This document shows, piece after piece, positions 18,544-26,317 of a stretch of DNA of 64,000 nt. The stretch lies in NCBI RefSeq assembly GCF_049727805.1, contig NZ_JBCNYA010000003.1, positions 127,574 to 191,573 on the forward strand. The letters are read 5' to 3'. Origin of the DNA: Frateuria_A sp049727805 (GTDB lineage: Bacteria > Pseudomonadota > Gammaproteobacteria > Xanthomonadales > Rhodanobacteraceae). Position numbers and translations under genes: made by a program. Under the pieces are notes generated by a model, which worked only from the letters and a program-made list of their open reading frames with translations, searched no databases and was not told the DNA's origin. Numbering within the stretch: the first letter of the stretch is position 1; each line of letters starts with the position of its first letter.

Positions 18544-18984
18544 TCAGGCGTCGATCGCAGCGTCGAGCGTCTCGGTGTCCGGGAACACCATGAAGACGAA
18601 GAACGGCACGCCCCGCGCGTGCCAGTCGCGGGCCACGCTGGCCAGGTGATCGCGAAGTGCGGCGTAAACCTCGGGCGCCTGGGCGCGCAGCACGTCGGCG
18701 TGGTCGAGCACCAGCACGTAGCCGGGCGCGGAAAGCCAGCCCAGGTCGCGCAGCTTCGCCGTGACTGCGGGCCAGTCGGCGTCCGACACGATGAATTCGA
18801 ACGCCTGCGCCAGGCGTTGCACCGCGAGCTGCTGGCTCGCGCAGTCGCGCAGGTCGATGCGGCTCAAGCGAAGCCCGGCGCGGGCGGCGTCATCCGCCAG
18901 CGTGGTCGGGTCATCCGGCACGACGCGGTAGATGCCATCGCGTCCGGCATCGTGCAGGTCGATCTGCAGAACTTTGCTGGTCAT
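18544..18984 (-). CDS. Barstar-family protein
   Basis: 146 aa. The segment FEFIVSDADWPAVTAKLRDL, followed by WLSAPGYVLVLDHADVL and VPFFVFMVF, matches the barstar (ribonuclease inhibitor) fold. There is no signal peptide, so it is cytosolic. No barnase-like RNase is adjacent, so it may be an orphan immunity protein or a housekeeping inhibitor. It converges with the GH43-like gene only 21 bp away. The ATG at 18984 was preferred over a TTG two codons upstream. Confidence 0.82.
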   Translation of the reverse strand: MTSKVLQIDLHDAGRDGIYRVVPDDPTTLADDAARAGLRLSRIDLRDCASQQLAVQRLAQAFEFIVSDADWPAVTAKLRDLGWLSAPGYVLVLDHADVLRAQAPEVYAALRDHLASVARDWHARGVPFFVFMVFPDTETLDAAIDA

Positions 18985-19097
18985 CGGCAAACCGGATGGA
19001 GGCGGAGAATCATCGTCTCATACGCCGCGGGGCGTGTGGGTTGGGCGAAAGGGCTCGTGATCATCCGGATGGAGGCTGGCGCCGATCCGGATTTTCT

Positions 19098-19508
19098 CTA
19101 GTCGACTGCATCCACGGACAACGCAAGCGCCACGATATCCCCATCCTCGAGCCCGCAGGTTTCGCGAAGCTTGACCTCGCAAATGAGCTCGACGACCCAC
19201 GGATCGGACCGGTTGCGCGCAGCCGTGGTGGGCGTCCACAGGAATGCCCTGCGGCGATCAAAATCCACGAGTTCGCAGGGGAGCATCAGGATGTCGCGCT
19301 CACCGCCATATTCCTCCCGGCCAAACCAGATCACGTTACCTGCGTGGCGCGTGGCAAACCAATCGAAGGCATGGTCGAGCGCAAGGTTGAGCGAGCCCGG
19401 ATAGACGGGCATCCGAAGCTTCCGGCTGTATGCGGCATTGAAGAGATGCAGCCAATGGGAGGCATCTCCCTTGCCGGCCTGCACTCTGCCCCGAAGAAGT
19501 TCAACCAT
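19098..19508 (-). CDS. DUF120 (archaeal CTP-dependent riboflavin kinase)-like protein
   Basis: 136 aa from the ATG at 19508; a TTG 54 bp upstream would extend it. The pattern follows archaeal RibK: an opening strand LLRGRVQAGKGDAS (5-17, where RibK has G-x-V-x-S-G-x-G-x-G), YPGSLNL (36-42; RibK has Y-x-G-T-L-N), a central barrel, then VVELICEVKLRE (105-116) and LEDGD (120-124), as in the RibK end motif LR-x-x-x-x-L-x-D-G-D. RibK makes FMN from riboflavin and CTP. Some substitutions at the nucleotide loop leave activity uncertain. A 79-aa gene lies upstream in the same direction. Confidence 0.7.
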   Translation of the reverse strand: MVELLRGRVQAGKGDASHWLHLFNAAYSRKLRMPVYPGSLNLALDHAFDWFATRHAGNVIWFGREEYGGERDILMLPCELVDFDRRRAFLWTPTTAARNRSDPWVVELICEVKLRETCGLEDGDIVALALSVDAVD

Positions 19509-19623
19509 CTTGTACAACGCCTGATCCAGGTAGCCAGCGCGGGCGGCCGTCCATCGCGCCAACGGCTTATTGCGGGCAGCCGCAGGATAGCCTCCAAGGC
19601 TGCTCGTCAGCCTCCTCTTTCCG

Positions 19624-19863
19624 TCAATCGTCGTCCGGGGCGCTCCGGCCAGTCACCAGAAGCTTATAGGCGGGAAGATTCGTCTGGCCTTTCGTCGCGT
19701 TCGTATAAGCCTCTTCCAGCTCGTCGGCGAGAGACTCGTAATCGACCAACCGGAGTTCCTCGGCTGGCGTAATGGCGTCATCCGGCAGGCTGGTCAGGCG
19801 ATTGATCTCCCGGTCCACCGCCTGGATGATCAAGACCAGGGATCGTGCGCTTATTTCTGGCAT
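19624..19863 (-). CDS. Small acidic helical protein of unknown function
   Basis: 79 aa with a strong GAGGAGA ahead of the ATG at 19863. It is predicted mostly helical and acidic (AVDREINRLTSL, SLADELEEAYTNA) with no signal peptide or membrane segment. It ends about 115 bp before the DUF120-like gene and probably shares its transcript. I do not recognise the family. The longer upstream frame lacks a ribosome site. Confidence 0.65.
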   Translation of the reverse strand: MPEISARSLVLIIQAVDREINRLTSLPDDAITPAEELRLVDYESLADELEEAYTNATKGQTNLPAYKLLVTGRSAPDDD

Positions 19864-20065
19864 GTGGACATTCTCTCCTCGTGACACGGCCAGTCGCCGC
19901 TCATGCCGCTTCCCCCGGCACGGAGAAGCAGCGACATTGGCTGTACCCGAACCGGCCCGGCGCATCATGCAGGGTGGTGCCGCCGCCGGTGTTCTTCCGA
20001 GCAAAAAATCCCGCATCCGGTCACCTGCGTCCCTAGCCTACCTGCCTGGCCGCGTCCGTTAGGCG

Positions 20066-20419
20066 CTACCGGTGTGCACCCAGGCGCAGCCCATGCGTGC
20101 GGCACATGTCGATCGGACCGAGCCGGGTCGTCCGCCCATTGCGGAAGGTGATGCGCAGGTCGCGCCGGCACCCGCCGGCCGGCACTTCGAACGTGGCTTC
20201 GGAGAACCCACCCTGCAGTGGACGGCCAAGGTCGACGTTGGTGAAGGCGTTGCTGCCGGCGGGGGCGATCGCGAGCGACGTGATGCTGTCGAAAGCGGCG
20301 TTGACCAGATGGAAGGTCGGGGCGACCTGGCGGACGGGATCGCGGCGGGTGGCGTTGGCGGCGCAGGCGTTGGTCGCGGCCATGACGGCGACGGCGAGGA
20401 TGTAGCGGTGCAAGGTCAT
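20066..20419 (-). CDS. Small exported protein of unknown function
   Basis: 117 aa, GGAGCG before the ATG at 20419. A signal peptide (MTLHRYILAVAVMAATNACA) is followed by a mature domain of about 95 residues with two cysteines (GGCRRDLRITF and IDMCRTHG) that could form a disulfide. No known motif. It is divergent from the LytS-type kinase gene. Confidence 0.7.
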   Translation of the reverse strand: MTLHRYILAVAVMAATNACAANATRRDPVRQVAPTFHLVNAAFDSITSLAIAPAGSNAFTNVDLGRPLQGGFSEATFEVPAGGCRRDLRITFRNGRTTRLGPIDMCRTHGLRLGAHR

Positions 20420-20596
20420 GAGGGCGCTCCGGCTTGGATGACGGATGCCGCGGCCGCGCGCGAGGCGGTCCGGCACCGCGATCTGGCCGCAGGAAAGCCC
20501 TGCGATGAAACGGCGTCGGGACGAATCGTCATGGCGACGGGACGAATCGCAGCCATGCCGTCCTTCCCTTTTCCGCCGACGCGGAGTGTGCCTAGG

Positions 20597-21739
20597 ATGC
20601 TATCGTCACCCGCCTGGACACACGGCATGAAAGTCCGCCTTGGCACCACGGAAATCGGCCTGGCGCGCTACCTGGGTTTGTGGGGCGTGGTGGCGGTGGT
20701 GTTCGCGGTCCAGGGCTACATGCGCGACGACCTGGGTGGACACACCTGGTCGATGTTCGACTACCTGCGCTGGGCGGCGATCCAGTGGTACACGTGGGCC
20801 TTGCTGGCGCCGCAGGTGTTCCGGCTCGGGCTGCACTATCCGTTGCGTCTTCCCCTGCGCCGGCAGTCGATCGGCTGGCTGCTGCTCGCCAGCGTGGGCT
20901 TCACCTTCCTGGCGCTGTTGATCGGCGCCGTGGTGTCCACCCTGTTCGAGCCCAGCGGCCTCGCGGAACAATGGCGGCAGTTCCTCGGCCAGCACGGCGC
21001 CACCGGCATGCTGACCTGCTGGGCGCTGTTCGCGATCCAGCAGGCGATGCAGTTCCAGCAGGAAAAGAGCCGACGCGAACTGGAAGCGGGCCGGCTCGCC
21101 TCGGAGCTGGCGCAATCGCGGCTGCAGGTGCTGCGCACGCAGTTGCAGCCGCATTTCCTGTTCAACACCATGCACGCGATCGCGACGCTGCTGCACGAGG
21201 ACACGCCGTCGGCGGAGGCGATGCTGCTGCGCCTGAGCGACCTGCTGCGCGCGTTCCTGGAGGAATGCCAGGGGCAGGAGATCAGCCTGCGGCAGGAACT
21301 GGTGCTGCTGGATCTCTACCTCGGCATCCAGCGCACGCGCTTCAAGGACCGCCTCGACACCCGCATCTACGTCGCGCCCGATACGCCCGATTGCGCCGTG
21401 CCGAGCCTGATCCTGCAACCGATCGTGGAGAACGCGATCCAGCATGGGATCGGCAAGCGCGTCGGCCCGGACTGCATCGAGATCGAAAGCCGGCGCGAGG
21501 GCGATACGCTCTGCATCGAAGTGCGCAACCGCAACAGCACACTGAGCGCCGCCGCGACCTCCAGCCCCGGGCACGGTATCGGCCTGTCGAACACGGCCTT
21601 GCGCCTGCACGAGCTCTATGGCGGCGATGCCGACGTCCGGCTGGACATGCTGTGGCCGCAGGGCGTGGCGTGCCGGCTGCGCCTGCCGTTCCGCGAGATG
21701 GAGGCGTCGGATGACGCGCCGGAGGTCGCCTCGTCATGA
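20597..21739 (+). CDS. LytS/YehU-type membrane sensor histidine kinase
   Basis: 380 aa from the ATG at 20597, which has GGAG 10 bases upstream; an in-frame ATG at 20627 has no ribosome site. The N-terminal 150 residues hold four hydrophobic helices. The kinase core begins with LRTQLQPHFLFNTMHAI, the His-kinase box of the LytS/AlgZ family, and has the N-box PIVENAIQHGIGK and a GHGIGLSNT glycine loop. It should phosphorylate the LytTR regulator encoded next, with which it overlaps by 4 bp (ATGA). The signal is unknown. Confidence 0.92.
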   Translation: MLSSPAWTHGMKVRLGTTEIGLARYLGLWGVVAVVFAVQGYMRDDLGGHTWSMFDYLRWAAIQWYTWALLAPQVFRLGLHYPLRLPLRRQSIGWLLLASVGFTFLALLIGAVVSTLFEPSGLAEQWRQFLGQHGATGMLTCWALFAIQQAMQFQQEKSRRELEAGRLASELAQSRLQVLRTQLQPHFLFNTMHAIATLLHEDTPSAEAMLLRLSDLLRAFLEECQGQEISLRQELVLLDLYLGIQRTRFKDRLDTRIYVAPDTPDCAVPSLILQPIVENAIQHGIGKRVGPDCIEIESRREGDTLCIEVRNRNSTLSAAATSSPGHGIGLSNTALRLHELYGGDADVRLDMLWPQGVACRLRLPFREMEASDDAPEVASS

Positions 21740-22512
21740 AACTCTCCGTACTGGTGGTGGACGACGAGCCGATCGCGCGGCAGGCGATCGTGCGGCTGCT
21801 GCGCGACGATCCGGACGTGCGGGAACTGGGCGAGTGCGGCGACGGGGCGACGGCAGTGCAGACCGTGCGCAGCCGCTCGCCCGACCTGGTGTTCCTCGAT
21901 ATCCAGATGCCGGCGATGAGCGGGCTGGACGTGGTCGCGGCGATCGGCGTCGAGCGCATGCCGGCGACCGTCTTCGTCACGGCGTTCGAGCAATACGCGG
22001 TGCGCGCCTTCGAGACGCATGCGGTGGATTACCTGGTCAAGCCGTTCGGGCGCGAGCGATTCGCGGATGCGCTGGCCAGGGCGAAGATGCGGCTGGCCAA
22101 CGGCGGCGCGGGCAACGTCGTGTCCGCGCGCATCATGCAGGCGCTGGAGTCGCTGCGCCGGCGCGACGACTACCTCGAACGCCTCCCGGTGCGCGTGGGC
22201 GAGCAGGTGGTATTCGTCGACGTGAACGACATCGTGTGGATCAAGGCCAGCCGCAACACCGTGCTGATCCACCTCGCCGATCGCGTCCACGAACTGCGCG
22301 AAACGATGGCTGGCCTGGGAGAGCGGCTGGACCCGCGACGCTTCGTCCGCGTGCATCGCTCGGCGATCATCAATGTACGACGGGTGCAGACGATCCATCC
22401 CTGGTTCAACGGCCACCACGTGGTCACCATGGACACCGGGCAGAAACTGCGCATGAGCCGCTACCAGCACGAGGCGTTCCTGCAGCTGGTCACCGGCAGG
22501 GCAAAGGGTTGA
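21736..22512 (+). CDS. LytTR-family response regulator
   Basis: 258 aa. Receiver domain 1-120: acidic VVDDEP at the N-terminus, phosphoacceptor D55 in LVFLDIQMP, T in FVTAFEQ and K in YLVKPFG. The LytTR DNA-binding domain (about 150-255) has VNDIVWIKASRNTVLIHL and RFVRVHRSAIINVRRV, both typical. The start overlaps the kinase stop, so the two proteins are translationally coupled and form a two-component system. Targets are unknown. Confidence 0.94.
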   Translation: MKLSVLVVDDEPIARQAIVRLLRDDPDVRELGECGDGATAVQTVRSRSPDLVFLDIQMPAMSGLDVVAAIGVERMPATVFVTAFEQYAVRAFETHAVDYLVKPFGRERFADALARAKMRLANGGAGNVVSARIMQALESLRRRDDYLERLPVRVGEQVVFVDVNDIVWIKASRNTVLIHLADRVHELRETMAGLGERLDPRRFVRVHRSAIINVRRVQTIHPWFNGHHVVTMDTGQKLRMSRYQHEAFLQLVTGRAKG

Positions 22513-22576
22513 CGCGAAGCGTCACAGGCCGCCCGCAAGTCCTGCCGCCACCGACGCCAGCACCACACAAAGCCGG

Positions 22577-23602
22577 TCAGGGTGTGGTCGTGGACCCGGC
22601 CGCCGCGCTCTCCCCCGTCGCGCCGGCACAAGGCGCCCGCCCTGGCGATATCGCGTGGAATTCGACCGACAGCCCGAGATCCTCCTGCGTCGGAGCGAGG
22701 AAGGATTCGCCGGACAAGCCGCGATAGGTCGGCAGCCTGCGCTCGTAACCGCGCTCGGCCCAGCGTTGCGCACGCCCCAGGTCGACCACGCCGAAGCTCA
22801 CGCCCAGCACGCGCGGGCCACCGCTTGCCATGGTGCGGGCGGCGATGCCCTTGCCCTTGGGCTGTAGCGCCAGCAGCGCCGTCGGCCCGACCGGTACGCA
22901 GAAGCCGGCGGCGCCGACCTCGGGCAACTCGACCGGCACCGCATGGCCAAAGCCCATCTTTTCCAGCTCCCTGCGGTCGGCTTCCGCGTTGCCCGATACC
23001 AGCCATATCGCGGAGAGCTCACGCGCGCCGTTGGGATGCTCGCGCGTCACCCGGTAGTCGTCGGCATTGGCCGGATCGAACTGGTCGGGCGCGTAGTCCG
23101 CCGCATAGTCGATGAAGAAGGTATTGCTCGACAGCGGCGCACGGTCGAACGCGAACAATCGCCAGCCCGGCCGCGCGCTGTCGGGCCCGGTGAAGAAAGG
23201 CGTGACCGCGTAGTGCAGACCCTCGAGCCGGCGATGGATCGCATCGAGCCCGTCAGAGCGGAAACCGAAGCTGCGCGATCCCGGTCCTCCCTTGAGAGCC
23301 TGCTGGTCCTCCTTCATGCCCGGGTCGAACGCGGGATCCGGCCGGGTGATGCCCAGCAGCTCGATGAAACTGCTGTCGGCCAGCCGGACGTATCGGTTGG
23401 CGACGCCGCCCGGGTCGTGTCCGGGCCGCACCTGGAAACCGAGCTTGACCGCCATGACCGCCGTCACCTGGTCGATGCCGTGGCCCCAGAGAAGAATGTG
23501 GTCGAGCCGGGCGCGGGATGCCGCGGGAGCCGGTCGCGGCGTGGCGGCTTGCGCGGCAGCCACGCACAAGAGCATGGCCGGGACGATCGAGATCAGGCGC
23601 AT
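22577..23602 (-). CDS. Exported VOC/glyoxalase-like domain protein
   Basis: 341 aa, GAGGA ahead of the ATG at 23602, signal peptide ending AAAQA. The mature N-terminus LDHILLWGHGIDQV matches the glyoxalase-like (VOC superfamily) fold, with a second VOC-like half from about residue 190 (RELSAIWLVSGN). The metal and substrate cannot be read from sequence. It converges with the LytTR gene. Confidence 0.78.
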   Translation of the reverse strand: MRLISIVPAMLLCVAAAQAATPRPAPAASRARLDHILLWGHGIDQVTAVMAVKLGFQVRPGHDPGGVANRYVRLADSSFIELLGITRPDPAFDPGMKEDQQALKGGPGSRSFGFRSDGLDAIHRRLEGLHYAVTPFFTGPDSARPGWRLFAFDRAPLSSNTFFIDYAADYAPDQFDPANADDYRVTREHPNGARELSAIWLVSGNAEADRRELEKMGFGHAVPVELPEVGAAGFCVPVGPTALLALQPKGKGIAARTMASGGPRVLGVSFGVVDLGRAQRWAERGYERRLPTYRGLSGESFLAPTQEDLGLSVEFHAISPGRAPCAGATGESAAAGSTTTP

Positions 23603-23726
23603 TTCAATCCTCGGTTGGAAAGTGCAGAGATACGGCGATGGGAGCGATGGCACCGTCGGAATCCGCGATGCCGGTTTGCGCGAGAAAACTCCGGTGGACG
23701 CGGGCGACCGGGTCGCAACCCTTTGC

Positions 23727-24716
23727 TCAGCCGTCCACACCCCAGAGCGTGCGCAGTTCGCCGGCGATCAGGTCGGGGAATTCCTCCGGAAAGAACAGCT
23801 TGGCGCCGGGCACGCGCAGCACACCCCGGGAATTCGGGAACAGCCTGTCCAGGTAGTCCGGCATGTCCGGCTTGAAGATCGTGTCGCCGGTGCCCCAGAC
23901 GATGCGTACGGGCGCCTTCACCCGGCGCAACGCCGTCGAGATGCCGGCAAGGGGATTGCCTTCGGCCGCCCGCCCGTACGCGTTGGAGCGGGCGGGATGG
24001 GCCGCCAGCGGAGCGAGATACATGTCGATCGTGTCGTCGCGCAGCCGCCCAGGAAAGGTGAACGTGTCGCCACCCAACTGGCCGGGACGGCGACACAGGT
24101 CCTTGTCGTCGAGGCAGGGCTTGAACGAATCGGCGAACGTGCCGGCCTTGGCCGCCTCGATGACGCCGAGCACGGCCTGCGGCGGGCAATCGGGCTCGGT
24201 ATCGCCGTTGGTGAGCAGTGCGCTGCGTACGCGCTGCCCGTGACGCGCGAGGAGCAACTGGGCGATGGCGCAACCGCTGTCGTTGGCCACCAGGTCCACG
24301 CTGCCGATGTCGAGCCGGTCCAGCAACGAGACGATCATCCGCGCCTGTGCCGGCGCGCGCAGGTCCTGCCCGGGCCCCGGCTCGCTGTAGCCCAGCCCCA
24401 TGACATCCGGAACGATGCAGCGGCGATGCATCGACAAGCGGTCCAGCGCGCCGCGCCACTGGTAGCCGTTGAGCGGGAAGCCGTGCAGGAACAGCGCGGC
24501 CGCTCCCCTGCCGCGATCGACGTAGGCGATACGGCCCTGCGGAAGGTGGGCGAATCGGCGTTCGGCGGCAAAGGCCGCGACGCCGGTTTCGCCCGCTGGC
24601 GGTGGCCCGCCCGCGCCGTCGGCATGATCCGCGGCGAACCGGGCGGCCGTCGCGCCGCGGGCCACGATGGCGGCGGCGAGCGTTCCTGCAGTCAGGAGGA
24701 AGTTGCGGCGATCCAT
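23727..24716 (-). CDS. Tat-exported alpha/beta hydrolase, haloalkane dehalogenase/epoxide hydrolase-like
   Basis: 329 aa with an N-terminal twin Arg (MDRRNFLLTAGTLAAA) and GGGAG before the start. The oxyanion HGFP motif is at about 78-81. The nucleophile elbow reads VANDSGCA, which places Asp146 where esterases have Ser; an Asp nucleophile is the mark of haloalkane dehalogenases and epoxide hydrolases. The catalytic His is not obvious near the C-terminus, so activity is uncertain. It lies downstream of the GlxA-type regulator gene in the same direction. Confidence 0.82.
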   Translation of the reverse strand: MDRRNFLLTAGTLAAAIVARGATAARFAADHADGAGGPPPAGETGVAAFAAERRFAHLPQGRIAYVDRGRGAAALFLHGFPLNGYQWRGALDRLSMHRRCIVPDVMGLGYSEPGPGQDLRAPAQARMIVSLLDRLDIGSVDLVANDSGCAIAQLLLARHGQRVRSALLTNGDTEPDCPPQAVLGVIEAAKAGTFADSFKPCLDDKDLCRRPGQLGGDTFTFPGRLRDDTIDMYLAPLAAHPARSNAYGRAAEGNPLAGISTALRRVKAPVRIVWGTGDTIFKPDMPDYLDRLFPNSRGVLRVPGAKLFFPEEFPDLIAGELRTLWGVDG

Positions 24717-24988
24717 GGAGAACTCCCGGGTCGAAATGGGTTGACCTGGCACGGGCAGGGCCAGTCGATGCCGCAAGGAGGACGGGCTGGTGGGCGGAGC
24801 GGCCGCTCCGTTACCGGCAGGCATGCCTCCTCGCGACGGCTGGGTCGGCCGGCGTGTTCAGGGCGCCCTTTTATGGGCGGTACGCCCCTCGCTCCGCAAG
24901 GACAACTTCCGGACGAAAACTGCCAGCACGCGAGCATCCCGGCGCACCCGCATCACGCCGCGCCGCCTGCCGCAGCCGCATCGCGCGA

Positions 24989-25921
24989 TCAGGCACCCGC
25001 ACTTCGACGAAGCGACTGCGGCGACATGCCAAAGGCGCGGACGAAGGCGCGGCGCATGCGGCTGGCATCGCCGAATCCGGTCGACGCGGCGATATGGTCC
25101 AGGCCCACGTGGCTCGTCTCCACGGCGATGCGGGCAGCCTCCAGTCGCAGGCCTTCCACCACCTTCGCGGGCGTCGCGCCGATCTCCAGCACGAAAGCGC
25201 GGGCGAAGTTCCGCGGACTCATCGCGGCACGCTCGGCGAGTCGCTCGACGGTCATCGGTTCGGCGATGCGCTCGCGCATCCAGCCGATCAGCTCGCTGAA
25301 GCGGCCGGTCCGACCGCCCCGTTCCACCAGGGCCGAATACTGCGACTGCCCGGCGTGCCTGCGCTGGTGCACCACGAGTTGCTGGGCCGTGCGCCGCGCG
25401 ATGCCCGGGCCGAGATCGTCCTCGACCAGCGCCAGCGCCAGGTCGATGCCGGCGGAGATACCCGCCGACGTCCACACCTCGCCATCCCTGACGAACATGC
25501 GGTCGGCATCCAGCCGCACCTTCGGGTAAAGCTGCCGGAATCGTTCGGCGGCACCCCAGTGCGTCGTGGCACGCCGACCGTCGAGCAGCCCCGCCTCGGC
25601 AAGCAGGAACGCACCGGAGCAGACGCCCGCCGTCCGACGCCACGCATCGAGGCCAAGCCAGGCCTTGATGCCGCGCTGGTTCTCGACCTGCGACAGGGTT
25701 CCGCCGCAGACTATCACCGTATCGAAATGGCCCTGCTCCAGCGGAGCGGCCGTCAGGCACACACCCGAGGAGCTGCGCACCGCACCGCCGCCGAGCGCCA
25801 GCACGTTGATCGCGTAGCTGTCCGGCCTGAAGCGCTCCGCCATCTCGAACACCGCGATCGGGCCAGCGGCATCCAGCAATTGGAATCCAGGAAAAACGAC
25901 GATGGCGATTTCGCGTCGCAT
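24989..25921 (-). CDS. GlxA-family transcriptional regulator (DJ-1/PfpI-like + AraC HTH)
   Basis: 310 aa. Residues 1-180 form a DJ-1/PfpI-like domain with the nucleophile-elbow cysteine in TAGVCSGAFLLAEAGLL and ATTHW after it. Residues about 210-305 are an AraC double HTH (MTVERLAERAAMSPRNFARAF and IAASTGFGDASRMRRAF). The family senses small molecules and activates nearby genes; the Tat-exported hydrolase 270 bp downstream is the obvious candidate, by position only. Confidence 0.92.
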   Translation of the reverse strand: MRREIAIVVFPGFQLLDAAGPIAVFEMAERFRPDSYAINVLALGGGAVRSSSGVCLTAAPLEQGHFDTVIVCGGTLSQVENQRGIKAWLGLDAWRRTAGVCSGAFLLAEAGLLDGRRATTHWGAAERFRQLYPKVRLDADRMFVRDGEVWTSAGISAGIDLALALVEDDLGPGIARRTAQQLVVHQRRHAGQSQYSALVERGGRTGRFSELIGWMRERIAEPMTVERLAERAAMSPRNFARAFVLEIGATPAKVVEGLRLEAARIAVETSHVGLDHIAASTGFGDASRMRRAFVRAFGMSPQSLRRSAGA

Positions 25922-26317
25922 GGTGCCGGCCGTTGAATTTTTCGCAGTTGCGGAAAGTGGCGTAGGGCGGGGGCGGACGTCAAACCCGGCCGGTCCGGTT
26001 CACGTCGCGGGATGCGGGTGCGACCGGCGTGGCACGAGCTTCCGGCGCCCGTGCGCCGCCCCGGGCGAACCGCGCACGGGCGTCCGGCACCGTGGCGATC
26101 GATCGGCAGCGTTGTCGGTCATCGGCTGACGCCCGCATGGCCAGACGCGCGAATGGGACGAGGGTTGATCCACCGTCCCCTTGATTCCTCACCTCAAGGA
26201 AACGGTCGTGCGCGCATTTTTTTTCACGCCGGCGGACCGCCCACGCTCCGGCCATGGGGGGGGAAGACGCAAGGTCTACCCGTTTCCTGGGCATCCCAAC
26301 GAGGAGAGCTCCTGATC
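25922..26317. other. Divergent intergenic region, GlxA/GH76
   Basis: About 395 bp between divergent genes. It must hold both promoters. It contains an AT island with a run of Ts at 26216-26224 and a G-run near 26256. No operator with clear symmetry was seen. Confidence 0.5.
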
